Position numbers and translations under genes: made by a program. DNA of 16,149 nucleotides from NCBI GenBank assembly GCA_028281485.1, contig JANQJT010000235.1, positions 1 through 16,149 on the forward strand, read 5' to 3'. Under the pieces are notes generated by a model, which had not been told where the DNA came from, ran no database searches, and saw only the letters and a list, made by a program, of their open reading frames with translations. This DNA is from Phycisphaeraceae bacterium (GTDB lineage Bacteria; Planctomycetota; Phycisphaerae; Phycisphaerales; Zrk34). Positions 6,606 through 13,943 of the stretch are shown here, piece after piece (position 1 is the first letter of the stretch; the number at the start of each line of letters is the position of its first letter).

Positions 6606-7328
6606 ATGCTCAAACTCACGACCGCCGCCGCCGCGCTGCTGACGCTCACCACGCTGATCGCGCCCACCTCCGCGCAGCAGACCGCCACGCCACAGGACAT
6701 CGCCGCCATGCGCGCCGAGCTCGCCCAACTCAAGGCCGAACTCAACGCCGCCGTCACCGAACTCAACCAACTCAAGGCCGCCCAGCAACCCGCACCCGCA
6801 ACCTACGCCGACACGGAAACACAACCTCTCGCCGACCCCGCCCTCCAACGCCTCGAACTCCAGCAGCAGCGCATCGAGTCCCGCCTCGATCAGCTCATCG
6901 ATCAGCAATCGCGCGACAACACCACAAGCACGACCACCATCACCACCACCAAGCCCAGCAATCCCGTCTACTACACCATCCCCACACCCGACCCCAACAC
7001 CGCACGCATCGTCACCTCCGCGTCCGACGGCTACTCCACCTACACCACCGTCACCAGCTCCAACAACTCGACCACCTACATCCGCCAGAACCCCGTCATC
7101 TACGCAAGCTCCACACCCGTCATCTACACCACACCCACCTACTACTCCTCGTCCCGCTACTACCGCTCATCCCCCTGCTCCACCTACCGCTCCAGCTACT
7201 ACTACCCCACCCGCTCCCACCGCTACTATCACCGCAGCTACTACCCCCACCACTCCGCCGTCCGCCTGCACTACCGCACGGGCAACTTCGGCTTCTCCAT
7301 CGGCTCACGCAGGCACCACCACTACTAA
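6606..7328 (+). CDS. Secreted coiled-coil protein with Tyr/Ser/His-rich tail
   Basis: 240 residues, no recognised family. Residues 1-24 (MLKLTTAAAALLTLTTLIAP, then TSAQ) form a signal peptide, so the protein is exported. Residues 29-60 (PQDIAAMRAELAQLKAEL, then NAAVTELNQLK) form a heptad coiled coil, and a second helical stretch follows at 79-102. Residues 103-240 are low complexity: first Thr-rich, then dominated by Tyr, Ser, Thr and Arg, with about 21 tyrosines after residue 120 and the ending GSRRHHHY. Such a tail suggests a surface, adhesive or cross-linkable matrix protein, but that is inference from composition. The coiled-coil start is nearly identical to that of the next gene, even in DNA. 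The start codon follows a strong AAGGAG. It forms a pair with the gene 39 bases downstream. Confidence 0.82.
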   Translation: MLKLTTAAAALLTLTTLIAPTSAQQTATPQDIAAMRAELAQLKAELNAAVTELNQLKAAQQPAPATYADTETQPLADPALQRLELQQQRIESRLDQLIDQQSRDNTTSTTTITTTKPSNPVYYTIPTPDPNTARIVTSASDGYSTYTTVTSSNNSTTYIRQNPVIYASSTPVIYTTPTYYSSSRYYRSSPCSTYRSSYYYPTRSHRYYHRSYYPHHSAVRLHYRTGNFGFSIGSRRHHHY

Positions 7329-7367
7329 GCACGACACGCTTCATCGCATCACACCAAGGGGAAGGTC

Positions 7368-8201
7368 ATGAACACAACTCGATCCGCCGCGGCCGCACTT
7401 GCCGTGACGCTTTTCTGCTGCGCCGCGCCGCTGCAAGCCCAACAGGACAACCCCCAACAGGACATCGCCGCCATCCGCGCCGAGCTCGCCCAACTCCGTC
7501 TCGAAGTCGAACGCCTCCGCGCCGAGCGAGAAGAATACGCGACCTTCCTCGAGGAAACGCGCGACCAAGACACCGACGAACTGTTTGCACAGTGGCGAGC
7601 CGAGCGCAAAAAGCTCGCCAACGAACGCAAGCAACTCGCCAACGAACGCAACCGACTCGAACTCGCACGACGCGCCCTGCACCAGACCACCATGAAGCAG
7701 GCCATGGACACCGCCCGCGTCGAGTCCGACCAGCAACGAGCCGAGGAAGACAAACTCAAACCCGACTGGTCCGTCCAGACCATGGTCGGCCTGATCGACC
7801 GCGAAGGAAACAACCCCACCATCTTCGTACGCGTCGGCAACGACCTGCTCGTCGCCGCCGAGAGCGGCTCCGACATCGACACCCAGCGCGCCACCATCCG
7901 AGGCAACTTCCTCAACAAGTCCCTTGCCCCCTGGCGATACACCTTCCAGATCAACGTGCTCGACGAGAACGCCGTCGTCCAACCCAACTCCCGCCGACCG
8001 CTCGGCTCCTGGCGCTACCAGACCCCCCTGCTCGGCCCAGGCGACCTGCACCAGTTCGAGGTCACCATCCCCGTCGAGGACGTCCGCCGCATCAGCGCCA
8101 TCCAGATCGTCCGCGTCACCGCCGATCGCCCGCCCACGCCGCAAAACCCGCCCGCCGCGACCACCACGCAGCAGAATCAACCCGCCCCCAGCACGCCCTA
8201 A
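7368..8201 (+). CDS. Secreted coiled-coil protein, partner of the preceding gene
   Basis: 277 residues, no recognised family. Residues 1-25 form a signal peptide (cleavage near LQAQ). Two adjacent cysteines (17-18) lie inside its hydrophobic core, but no clean lipobox is seen. Residues 30-128 are a long coiled coil, starting with QQDIAAIRAELAQLRLEVER and including the near-repeat KKLANERKQLANERNRLELA. Residues 135-252 look like a compact beta-rich domain (VQTMVGLIDREGNN, TIFVRVGNDLLVAAESGSD, TFQINVLDEN, FEVTIPVEDVRRISAIQIVRV). Residues 254-277 are a Pro/Gln/Thr tail. The start codon has AAGGGG six bases upstream. It shares its first coiled-coil module with the preceding gene and very probably its transcript. 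A periplasmic or surface oligomer is likely; no enzymatic residues are visible. Confidence 0.85.
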   Translation: MNTTRSAAAALAVTLFCCAAPLQAQQDNPQQDIAAIRAELAQLRLEVERLRAEREEYATFLEETRDQDTDELFAQWRAERKKLANERKQLANERNRLELARRALHQTTMKQAMDTARVESDQQRAEEDKLKPDWSVQTMVGLIDREGNNPTIFVRVGNDLLVAAESGSDIDTQRATIRGNFLNKSLAPWRYTFQINVLDENAVVQPNSRRPLGSWRYQTPLLGPGDLHQFEVTIPVEDVRRISAIQIVRVTADRPPTPQNPPAATTTQQNQPAPSTP

Positions 8202-8233
8202 ACCGCCTCCACCCCTCTGTCACCAACATTTAT

Positions 8234-8263
8234 CTGGCACACCCCTCCATCACGGAAAATAAT
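8234..8263 (+). promoter_or_regulatory. Candidate promoter of the PEP-CTERM metalloprotease-like gene
   Basis: CTGGCA (8234-8239, four of six to TTGACA) and AATAAT (8258-8263, five of six to TATAAT) with an 18-base spacer. The start would be near 8270, giving a leader of about 35 bases that contains the GGAGGG ribosome-binding site. Confidence 0.4.
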
Positions 8264-8292
8264 AGGGGGTCGGTTGTCATCCATGCACTTTC

Positions 8293-8298
8293 GGAGGG
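8293..8298 (+). promoter_or_regulatory. Ribosome-binding site that sets the GTG start at 8306
   Basis: GGAGGG seven bases before GTG 8306. It decides for a GTG start directly before the signal peptide of the PEP-CTERM protein, although the frame is open for hundreds of bases upstream. Confidence 0.75.
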
Positions 8299-8305
8299 CC
8301 CTGCG

Positions 8306-9835
8306 GTGAAGGTCCAATCCCCAGCGTTATCCCTTTCGCGACGCGCGGCAACCCGGTTCGCCCTGTCGTGCGCGCTGATCGTCTTGTTCACGTCCCCCGC
8401 CCAAGCGTTCTTCAGTTACAACGAGCAATGGGCCGGCGCCAACATGGAAGGATGGAAGTGGGGCAACCCCCTGCGCGGCACCGGCGCCGTGATCACCTGG
8501 GGCTTCATGACCGACACCACCGTGCCCGGCCCAGACTTCATCATGGCCGCGGGCGAACCCGGGCCCGGCATCATCGGCACCAGCAACATCACCGGCCTCC
8601 GTGCAACCTTCGACGGCGTCAACGGCACCGGCGCATTCGACACCGCCATCCAGAACGCCTTTAACACCTGGTCCGCCGCCGCAAACATCTCCTTCGTCGG
8701 CCCCCTGCCCGACACCGGCCTGCCCATCAACGACCCCGGCGCACACGCGCCCATGATCCGCATCGGCGCCTTCTCCGCCGACCCCACACACTCGTTCAAC
8801 AACGGCTTCGCCGCCGGCTTCATCCCACCGCCAAACGGCGGCTCGCTCGAGGGCGACATCATCTTCAACATCGACAAGGCCCTGCAGATCGCGCCCGGCA
8901 TCGAAGACGTCGACCCCATCCAGTTCTGGCTCGGCAACGACCTCGAAAGCCTCTTCGTCCACGAGCTCGGACACGGCGCCATCGGACTCGGTCACCCCTC
9001 GTGGGACGGCGAAGACCCCGACCTCCGAGTCATGTACGTCGGCGACTTCACCAACCCCAGCGCCCCGTTCTGCTGCACCGCCATCAACCGACAGCTCCAC
9101 CCCGACGACATCGCCGGCGCCGTCTTCAACTACGGCCCAGCCGGCGACTACAACAACTCCGGCTCACCCGACGCCGCCGACATCGACGCACTCATGGCCG
9201 AACGCAACGCCGGCACACACGACCCCTACTACGAACAAACATTCGACGGCCTCGTCACACAGGCAGACGTCGACTTCTGGGTCACCGACCCCTCCATCGC
9301 CAACACCTTCTTCGGCGACACCAACCTCGACCACACCGTCAACCCCACCGACCTGGCCACGCTCACCCTCAACTGGCTCGGCGCAGGCGGCTGGGCACTG
9401 GGCGACTTCAGCGGCGACGGCGTCATCAACCCCACCGACCTCGCCTCCCTCACGCTCAACTGGCTCAATACCAATCCCACCACACCCGCCACCGTCCCCG
9501 AGCCCCACACCCTCGCGCTATTGGCGGTCGCCGCCGCCCCGCTGCCCCGTCGACGCGGGCGCCAACCACAAAAAAACCCGCCGTGTTTCACGACGAGTCG
9601 ACCGATCACACCACGTATCTCAAACGCTAATCCAGCAGGCTCCAACAGCATCGCCACGCCCAACCCACGCCCCCGAAACTCAGCCCTGGATCGACAGCTT
9701 CGGCATCTCGGCCGGATCATCCGGCCCGATCCGGCCCACCGGGTTGCCCTCGCCACCCGACGCACCCGCCTCGCCGCCCTGCTCCGCGGCCACCTGCTTC
9801 ACCACCATCAGCCACGTCTCACGCTCGTACTCTAG
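8306..9835 (+). CDS. Secreted metzincin-like protein with dockerin-like repeats and PEP-CTERM signal
   Basis: 509 residues. A signal peptide (about 1-34, ending SPAQA) is followed by a matrixin-like domain (about 35-275) with the zinc motif HELGHGAIGLGH (219-230) and a possible Met-turn VMYV shortly after. The metzincin consensus is HExxHxxGxxH; here one extra residue separates the second His from the Gly. Residues 280-390 carry dockerin/EF-hand-like calcium loops (GDYNNSGSPDAADID, GDTNLDHTVNPTDLATLTLN, GDFSGDGVINPTDLASLTLN), as in many planctomycete surface proteins. VPEP (397-400), a hydrophobic stretch LALLAVAAAPL and RRRGR (415-419) form a PEP-CTERM signal, normally removed by an exosortase at the membrane. 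The frame does not stop there: about 90 further residues of low-complexity appearance run through the fliS terminator and into fliS antisense. The natural end may have been lost, or a frame error may lie near the A7 run at 9570. GTG 8306 is chosen for its GGAGGG site. Confidence 0.83.
   Translation: MKVQSPALSLSRRAATRFALSCALIVLFTSPAQAFFSYNEQWAGANMEGWKWGNPLRGTGAVITWGFMTDTTVPGPDFIMAAGEPGPGIIGTSNITGLRATFDGVNGTGAFDTAIQNAFNTWSAAANISFVGPLPDTGLPINDPGAHAPMIRIGAFSADPTHSFNNGFAAGFIPPPNGGSLEGDIIFNIDKALQIAPGIEDVDPIQFWLGNDLESLFVHELGHGAIGLGHPSWDGEDPDLRVMYVGDFTNPSAPFCCTAINRQLHPDDIAGAVFNYGPAGDYNNSGSPDAADIDALMAERNAGTHDPYYEQTFDGLVTQADVDFWVTDPSIANTFFGDTNLDHTVNPTDLATLTLNWLGAGGWALGDFSGDGVINPTDLASLTLNWLNTNPTTPATVPEPHTLALLAVAAAPLPRRRGRQPQKNPPCFTTSRPITPRISNANPAGSNSIATPNPRPRNSALDRQLRHLGRIIRPDPAHRVALATRRTRLAALLRGHLLHHHQPRLTLVL
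9570..9597 (-). terminator. Intrinsic terminator of the flagellar operon
   Basis: On the - strand a 9-bp stem (CTCGTCGTG with CACGGCGGG, including two G-T pairs, AAA loop) is followed directly by seven T. It lies 83 bases after the fliS stop and so ends the fliD-fliS transcript. It sits inside the C-terminal extension of the convergent + strand gene. Confidence 0.82.
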
Positions 9836-10177
9836 AAGCCCGATCACCTCGTCGATCGGCGAACGGTCCCGCTCCAGGTTCGCGTCCACCAGCCGCTTGT
9901 ACAGATACGTGTACAGCGCGCTCATCCGCTCACACAACTCCGGCGCCAGCTCCGGCTTCATCGAGTTGCTCATCTCCATCACGATCTTCTGGGCGCGGAT
10001 CAACGCGTTGTACATCGCCTCCCACTGCCCCTTGCCCATCGCGTCCGTCGCCTGCCGGCAGAACTTAATCGCCCCGTCGTACAGCATCAGCCTCAGCTCC
10101 TCGGGGCTGGCCGTCATCACCTTCGTGCGAAGGTAGGGATTCACCGGTGTGTTGGATTGCGCGTCGTTCATGCTCAT
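9680..10177 (-). CDS. fliS: FliS, flagellin export chaperone
   Basis: 165 residues, slightly longer than the usual 125-140 because of a Gly/Glu-rich C-terminal tail. The core matches FliS: NPYLRTKVMTASPEELRLML, YDGAIKFCRQATDAM, NALIRAQKIVMEM, then LYTYLYKRLVDANLERD and ID-EVIGLLEYERETW. FliS binds the C-terminal helix of flagellin in the cytoplasm and keeps it unpolymerised until export. The gene follows fliD by 71 bases, the common fliD-fliS order. ATG 10177 is chosen because the FliS fold begins about 14 residues in; ATG 10171 is equally possible, and neither has a strong Shine-Dalgarno. Its last 150 bases overlap antisense the tail of the convergent PEP-CTERM gene, and a terminator follows. 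No flagellin gene is in the window. Confidence 0.93.
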   Translation of the reverse strand: MSMNDAQSNTPVNPYLRTKVMTASPEELRLMLYDGAIKFCRQATDAMGKGQWEAMYNALIRAQKIVMEMSNSMKPELAPELCERMSALYTYLYKRLVDANLERDRSPIDEVIGLLEYERETWLMVVKQVAAEQGGEAGASGGEGNPVGRIGPDDPAEMPKLSIQG

Positions 10178-10248
10178 GTTATCGACCGCTCGGCCCGCGA
10201 CCTGCAGTTCAACGCCCGCCCGCGGCGTCCGCACGGCTTATCGGTCTA

Positions 10249-12990
10249 TCAACCCGCCGTCGGCACCGCCGACGCCAGCGACGCCAGCGCACTGGACTGC
10301 GCCTGGAGCTGACTGAGAATCGTCTCCATCGCCGCGTACTGCGCCACCAGGCGCTGACGCTTCACGTCCAACAGCTCATTAAGCTGCTCGATGCGGTCGT
10401 TGGAGATCTCGATCTGCGTGTCGATCGTGTTCGTCTTCGTCGTGATCAGCCCGTCGATGCTGTCGGTCAGACCGTCCAGCAGCAACTCCAGCTGCGCCCC
10501 GAAGCCCGCCCGGTCCAACGAGCTGCCCGACGCCGGCACGAAGATGCCCGGGGCGATCTCCTCATCCGTTCCCGCAGACTCCTCCTTCAGGCTGAACAGC
10601 TCCGTCACCGCGTCCAGGTCGTTGGCCAGCGCGTCGCGGAACTTCGACACGTCAAACGAGAGCTGCGCACCGGTCGTAAACGTGATGCCCACCTCGTTCA
10701 GCCGCGTGTACTGACCCGTCACATCGGTGTACTCGCGCGACATCAGGCTGATCAGCTGCCGCTTGATCGTCGAGATCGTCGGATCGCCCAGCAGCAGCCC
10801 CTTCTCCTCGGTGTCCGAGTTGAAGCTGTCCAGCTCGTCGATCCGCGAGATCACGTCGTTGAACCGGTCAACAAAGTCCGACACCGCCGTGACGATCTGC
10901 TCGGTGTCCTGCGAGACCGTCAGCGAAACCGCCTCGTCGCTCGTACCGTTCAGGTTGATCGTCACGCCCGAGATCGTATCGCTCAGCGCGTTGGTCGAGC
11001 TGGTGATCAGCAGCGCCTCCGCCGGATCGGATGAACCGAAGAACACCACCGCGTCGCGACCCTCGACCAGCGTCGAGGCGTTCAGGCCCAAACCGCCGTC
11101 GTCCAGCAGGATGCTCCCGCCCGCGCCCGTCCGCGAACTGGTCAGGCTCACCCTAAACGGCGCGCTTTCCGTGCCGTCGTTGATGATCGCCGCCGACACC
11201 GGCACGTCCGCCGCGTTGATCTTGTCCACCACGTCCTGCAGCGTGTCCGTCGCCAGGACCGACACCGACCGCTCGTAAGAACCGTCCAGCTCGCCGTCGG
11301 CGTCCTCGTCTTCACCCAGCAGACCCAGGTCCGCCGCGGTTGTCGAGCCCGCCTCTTCCACCTTCAACTTCAACGCCCCGCCGCCCGAATCGGTCAACAG
11401 GACCCCGTCACCGGTCGAGTTGATCGACGCCGTCACCTGAATGTTCGGCCGACTGTTGATCTCCGCGATCACCTCCGCCAGCGTCGTCTCACCCTGGGTC
11501 AGATCCACCGTGTCCTGCGCACCGTTCGAGTCGGTGATGGTGAACTTGCCCCCCGCCACGCCCTTGCCGCCGTTGATCGAATCCAGTCGGCTGTTGGCGT
11601 TGATGTACTGCAGGTCCAGGTCGCCGCTGTCCGCCGTGCCCGTCGCGTGCGTGCCCGCCAGGTTCAGCTGCGTCGCCAGGTTCCCCGTCGTGTCACTGAC
11701 GTCAAACGACGCACTGCTCGCGTGCGTCAGCGTGATGCCGTTGCCCGCCGAGTTCAGCGCCGCCGTCACGCTCGTCGTACCCGTCTCCGCGTTGATCAGA
11801 TCGATCACGTCCGTCACCGACTGGGCGCTGGACAGATCGATCGCCGTGCCGTTGACGTCGACCGTACCCGCCGTGATCGTCGCGGCCGTCGACAGGTTCT
11901 TCAGCAGCCGCGAGTTCACCGCCGCCAGCACGCGCGAACCCGTCAGCGTCGTCCCCGCGCTGCTGCCGGCGATGCCCAGGTCCGCCGCGGCCGTCGAGCT
12001 GTTCTCCGCCGTCACCGTGATCGCCGCAGCCGTGCTGTTGAGCACCAGCCCCGCGCCGCTGACCGAAGCCGTGATCGTCGTGTTCCCCGCCGCGTTGTTG
12101 ATCGCGTCCAGCACGTCGCCCACGTTCGACGCGTTGTCGAGGTTCACGCTGAACGTGCTCGTGCCGTCGTCGATCTGGAAATCGTCCAGCCCAGACGCCA
12201 CGCCCACACCCAGCCCGTCGTTCAAGGCGCGCAACACCGTGTTCGTCGATAGATCGTTGATCGACGTACCGGTCAGTGTGCTGGCCGCGACCGAGCCGGC
12301 GATACCCAGCGACGTGGCCGTCTGCTTCGAGCCGACGTTGCCGACGATCAGGTTCCCCGCGCCGCCGGAGTTATCCGTCAACACGATCTGGTCACCGCTG
12401 ATCGCCGCGCTCACGCTGATCGCCGCCGCGTTGTTGATCTGTTGCAGCACGTCGTCGATCGTCACCGCACGAGACAGGTCCACCTCGCTGCTGTTGCCCG
12501 ACCGGTCCGTGATGATGATCGTGCCCCGCTCCACCCCGTCGCCGCCGTTGAGCGAACTGAGCTCAACGTCGTTGTCCAGCCGCCCCTCGATGCCTTCAAA
12601 CACCAAAGTCGTCGCCAGCCCAACCTGCGTCGTGTCCGTATCCACGTAGCCCTTGCTGATCAGCTGGTGCGTGCTGACCAGGCGGTCCACCGTGAACTGG
12701 TACGAACCGATCGGCGCATCGTTGTCCGCCGACGCGCTCAGCACAGCCGGCGTGCTGCTGGTTGCCAGCTTCTGACCGAAGCTGTCTTCGTCGATGAACG
12801 CCGTCGCAGAAAGGTCCAGCGTGCTCAGCCGCGCATTGACATCGAGGAACGATGTCTTCTGCGCCGTGAGGATCTCCACCTGGTTCACCACCAGGTCGCG
12901 CGTACGACCCTCGATCGCCATCAACTGATCGATGATGGCGCCCGTGTCGATACCGCTGATCAATCCGACACTGCTGGTTATCTGACCCAT
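10249..12990 (-). CDS. fliD: FliD, flagellar filament cap (enlarged)
   Basis: 913 residues, about twice the enterobacterial FliD. Residues 1-110 are the FliD N-terminal domain (SSVGLISGIDTGAIIDQLMA, then EGRTRDLVVNQVEILTAQKT), which with the C-terminal coiled coil (about 840-900: DTQIEISNDRIEQLNELLDV, then QRLVAQYAAMETILSQLQ) forms the leg that sits on the filament end. Residues about 645-835 are the conserved C-terminal domain (NALSDTISGVTINLNGTS and SFDVSKFRDALANDLDAVTE). Between them, about 145-650, are some five modules of about 100 residues, each with a helix like DDVLQQINNA, DVLDAINNA, DVIDLINAE, EVIAEINSR or DVVDKINAA followed by beta strands; these resemble the flagellin hook-IN motif. 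FliD caps the filament and promotes flagellin insertion, and surface modules may also bind substrates. ATG 12990 is chosen for its CGGAG six bases upstream and because the conserved start MGQITSSVG follows. It is second in the operon, 11 bases after the 73-aa gene. Confidence 0.95.
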   Translation of the reverse strand: MGQITSSVGLISGIDTGAIIDQLMAIEGRTRDLVVNQVEILTAQKTSFLDVNARLSTLDLSATAFIDEDSFGQKLATSSTPAVLSASADNDAPIGSYQFTVDRLVSTHQLISKGYVDTDTTQVGLATTLVFEGIEGRLDNDVELSSLNGGDGVERGTIIITDRSGNSSEVDLSRAVTIDDVLQQINNAAAISVSAAISGDQIVLTDNSGGAGNLIVGNVGSKQTATSLGIAGSVAASTLTGTSINDLSTNTVLRALNDGLGVGVASGLDDFQIDDGTSTFSVNLDNASNVGDVLDAINNAAGNTTITASVSGAGLVLNSTAAAITVTAENSSTAAADLGIAGSSAGTTLTGSRVLAAVNSRLLKNLSTAATITAGTVDVNGTAIDLSSAQSVTDVIDLINAETGTTSVTAALNSAGNGITLTHASSASFDVSDTTGNLATQLNLAGTHATGTADSGDLDLQYINANSRLDSINGGKGVAGGKFTITDSNGAQDTVDLTQGETTLAEVIAEINSRPNIQVTASINSTGDGVLLTDSGGGALKLKVEEAGSTTAADLGLLGEDEDADGELDGSYERSVSVLATDTLQDVVDKINAADVPVSAAIINDGTESAPFRVSLTSSRTGAGGSILLDDGGLGLNASTLVEGRDAVVFFGSSDPAEALLITSSTNALSDTISGVTINLNGTSDEAVSLTVSQDTEQIVTAVSDFVDRFNDVISRIDELDSFNSDTEEKGLLLGDPTISTIKRQLISLMSREYTDVTGQYTRLNEVGITFTTGAQLSFDVSKFRDALANDLDAVTELFSLKEESAGTDEEIAPGIFVPASGSSLDRAGFGAQLELLLDGLTDSIDGLITTKTNTIDTQIEISNDRIEQLNELLDVKRQRLVAQYAAMETILSQLQAQSSALASLASAVPTAG

Positions 12991-12996
12991 GCCAAA

Positions 12997-13001
12997 CTCC
13001 G
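12997..13001 (-). promoter_or_regulatory. Ribosome-binding site that sets the fliD start
   Basis: CGGAG on the - strand, six bases before ATG 12990 and directly next to the stop codon of the 73-aa gene. It rules out the longer form starting at 13026, which would lie inside the preceding gene. Confidence 0.7.
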
Positions 13002-13223
13002 TCAGCCGTCCATTGCCTTCGCCCACGCGTCGGCCGCAGCCTCACACGCGGGATCGTCCGCCCAGCTCTCCACACCAGCCGCCCGACTCTGACTTAACTC
13101 AAACCCATGACCGCTGCGCCACACCAGGTAATCCGACGCCCAAAAGGTCATGTATCTCTCGTACACGCGGGCCGTCCAGTCCGGATCGACTCGCTCCGTT
13201 GCAAACGCGCCGTTCTTGCGCAT
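13002..13223 (-). CDS. 73-residue protein, first gene of the fliD operon
   Basis: No family recognised. The sequence is soluble, helical and rich in tryptophan and acidic residues (DPDWTARVYERYMTFWASDY, then LVWRSGHGFELSQSR, and a final AACEAAADAWAKAMDG-like helix: DDPACEAAADAWAKAMDG). There is no signal peptide or membrane segment. Codons end mostly in G or C, and GAGGTG lies five bases before ATG 13223, so it is very likely translated. It stops 11 bases before the fliD ATG, with the fliD ribosome-binding site adjoining its stop codon; translation is probably coupled. The position suggests a flagellar role, for example a chaperone or regulator of FliD, but only position supports this. Confidence 0.75.
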   Translation of the reverse strand: MRKNGAFATERVDPDWTARVYERYMTFWASDYLVWRSGHGFELSQSRAAGVESWADDPACEAAADAWAKAMDG

Positions 13224-13303
13224 CGGGTCACCTCACACGCAAATCGGTCACGCCGGACACACTGCTCGCCGCGGCCAACCCCTGCAGGTGACCTATTCCT
13301 TCA

Positions 13304-13332
13304 TTATCGGGTGCGTCAGCCAACCCACTTGA
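13304..13332 (-). promoter_or_regulatory. Candidate FliA (sigma-28) promoter of the flagellar operon
   Basis: On the - strand CCCGATAA (13304-13311) matches the FliA -10 consensus GCCGATAA at seven of eight positions. TCAAGTGG (13325-13332) resembles the -35 TAAAGTTT at five of its first six positions. The spacer is 13 bases, where 11 is usual. The predicted start is about 75 bases before the 73-aa gene. The -10 and the downstream flagellar genes support the call; the spacing is the weak point. Confidence 0.45.
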
Positions 13333-13870
13333 AACCGCACTCCACCCGACACAGGGGTCGCACCCAAAACAATCGACACAATCCCACCCCCAATTAACGA
13401 CCTCCGTCTCGACAGCGCTAACCTTTCTCCAAATCCCATCTCATATATTCCAAAACCCCCTTCCACCCATCAATCAGCCCAACGAAAAACCGGCCTTCCC
13501 ATCCATCGCATGACAATACGCCTCTGCCAATGACCGCCGACTCTTCATTTCGACTAATCACCCAATCGCCCGATTCACGGACCAACCGACTGGTTGACCG
13601 ACTAGCCAGTTGAGAAATCGACTGGTTGGCTGGCTAACACACTTGCTGATTGACTGATTGACTGGTTGACTGGTTGACTGGTTGACTGGTTGACTGACGG
13701 TCCGTTTGCCCGTTCCCTGCTGCCTTAGACCCCCGCCCATCTGATGACGCATGACCTCCACCTGATCCCCTCCACCACACACTTCTTGCCAACTTTTCTC
13801 TCCACATATCGGCCCTAACTCCCTCTGCCCCAAACACCTCCGGTCAATCTGGAGAAGATGTGACAGATAG
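13333..13870. other. Gene-free stretch of lower GC
   Basis: Between the flagellar operon promoter and the RHH gene promoter. Stop codons are frequent, codon bias is absent and GC is visibly below the surroundings. The only structures I see are the octamer tandem repeat and its degenerate flanks (CTGGTT, CAGTTG and GGTTGGCTGG fragments from 13580 on). I find no RNA gene or CRISPR repeat in it. Confidence 0.6.
13646..13697. repeat. Octanucleotide tandem repeat (CTGRTTGA, 6.5 copies)
   Basis: Six and a half copies in a row without interruption: two of CTGATTGA, four of CTGGTTGA and a final CTGA. More degenerate related pieces lie at about 13580-13645. The repeat is noncoding, about 350 bases upstream of the candidate flagellar promoter and 190 bases upstream of the RHH gene palindrome. 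Perfect short tandem repeats of this kind are prone to slippage. Confidence 0.9.
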
Positions 13871-13882
13871 TCGATTAAAATT

Positions 13883-13898
13883 GTGTACCGTGGTACAC
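13883..13898. promoter_or_regulatory. Palindromic operator candidate before the tandem RHH gene
   Basis: GTGTACC-GT-GGTACAC, a perfect inverted repeat with 7-bp arms and a 2-base centre, 45 bases before ATG 13944. Its right arm overlaps TACACT (13894-13899), a possible -10 element, so a bound protein would block transcription. RHH repressors commonly bind such palindromes in their own promoters; the adjacent gene product is the natural candidate. Confidence 0.6.
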
Positions 13899-13943
13899 TA
13901 ATGCAACGCCCTATCAGGCCCAGCTTCGCTTTTTTAACACACA

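Noticed and set aside
7592..8305. Upstream part of the frame that encodes the PEP-CTERM protein
   Set aside because: It overlaps the coiled-coil gene in another frame, has shadow composition, and a strong GGAGGG site plus a signal peptide mark GTG 8306 as the start.
13580..13700. Possible CRISPR array
   Set aside because: Units are 8 bases, contiguous and without spacers.
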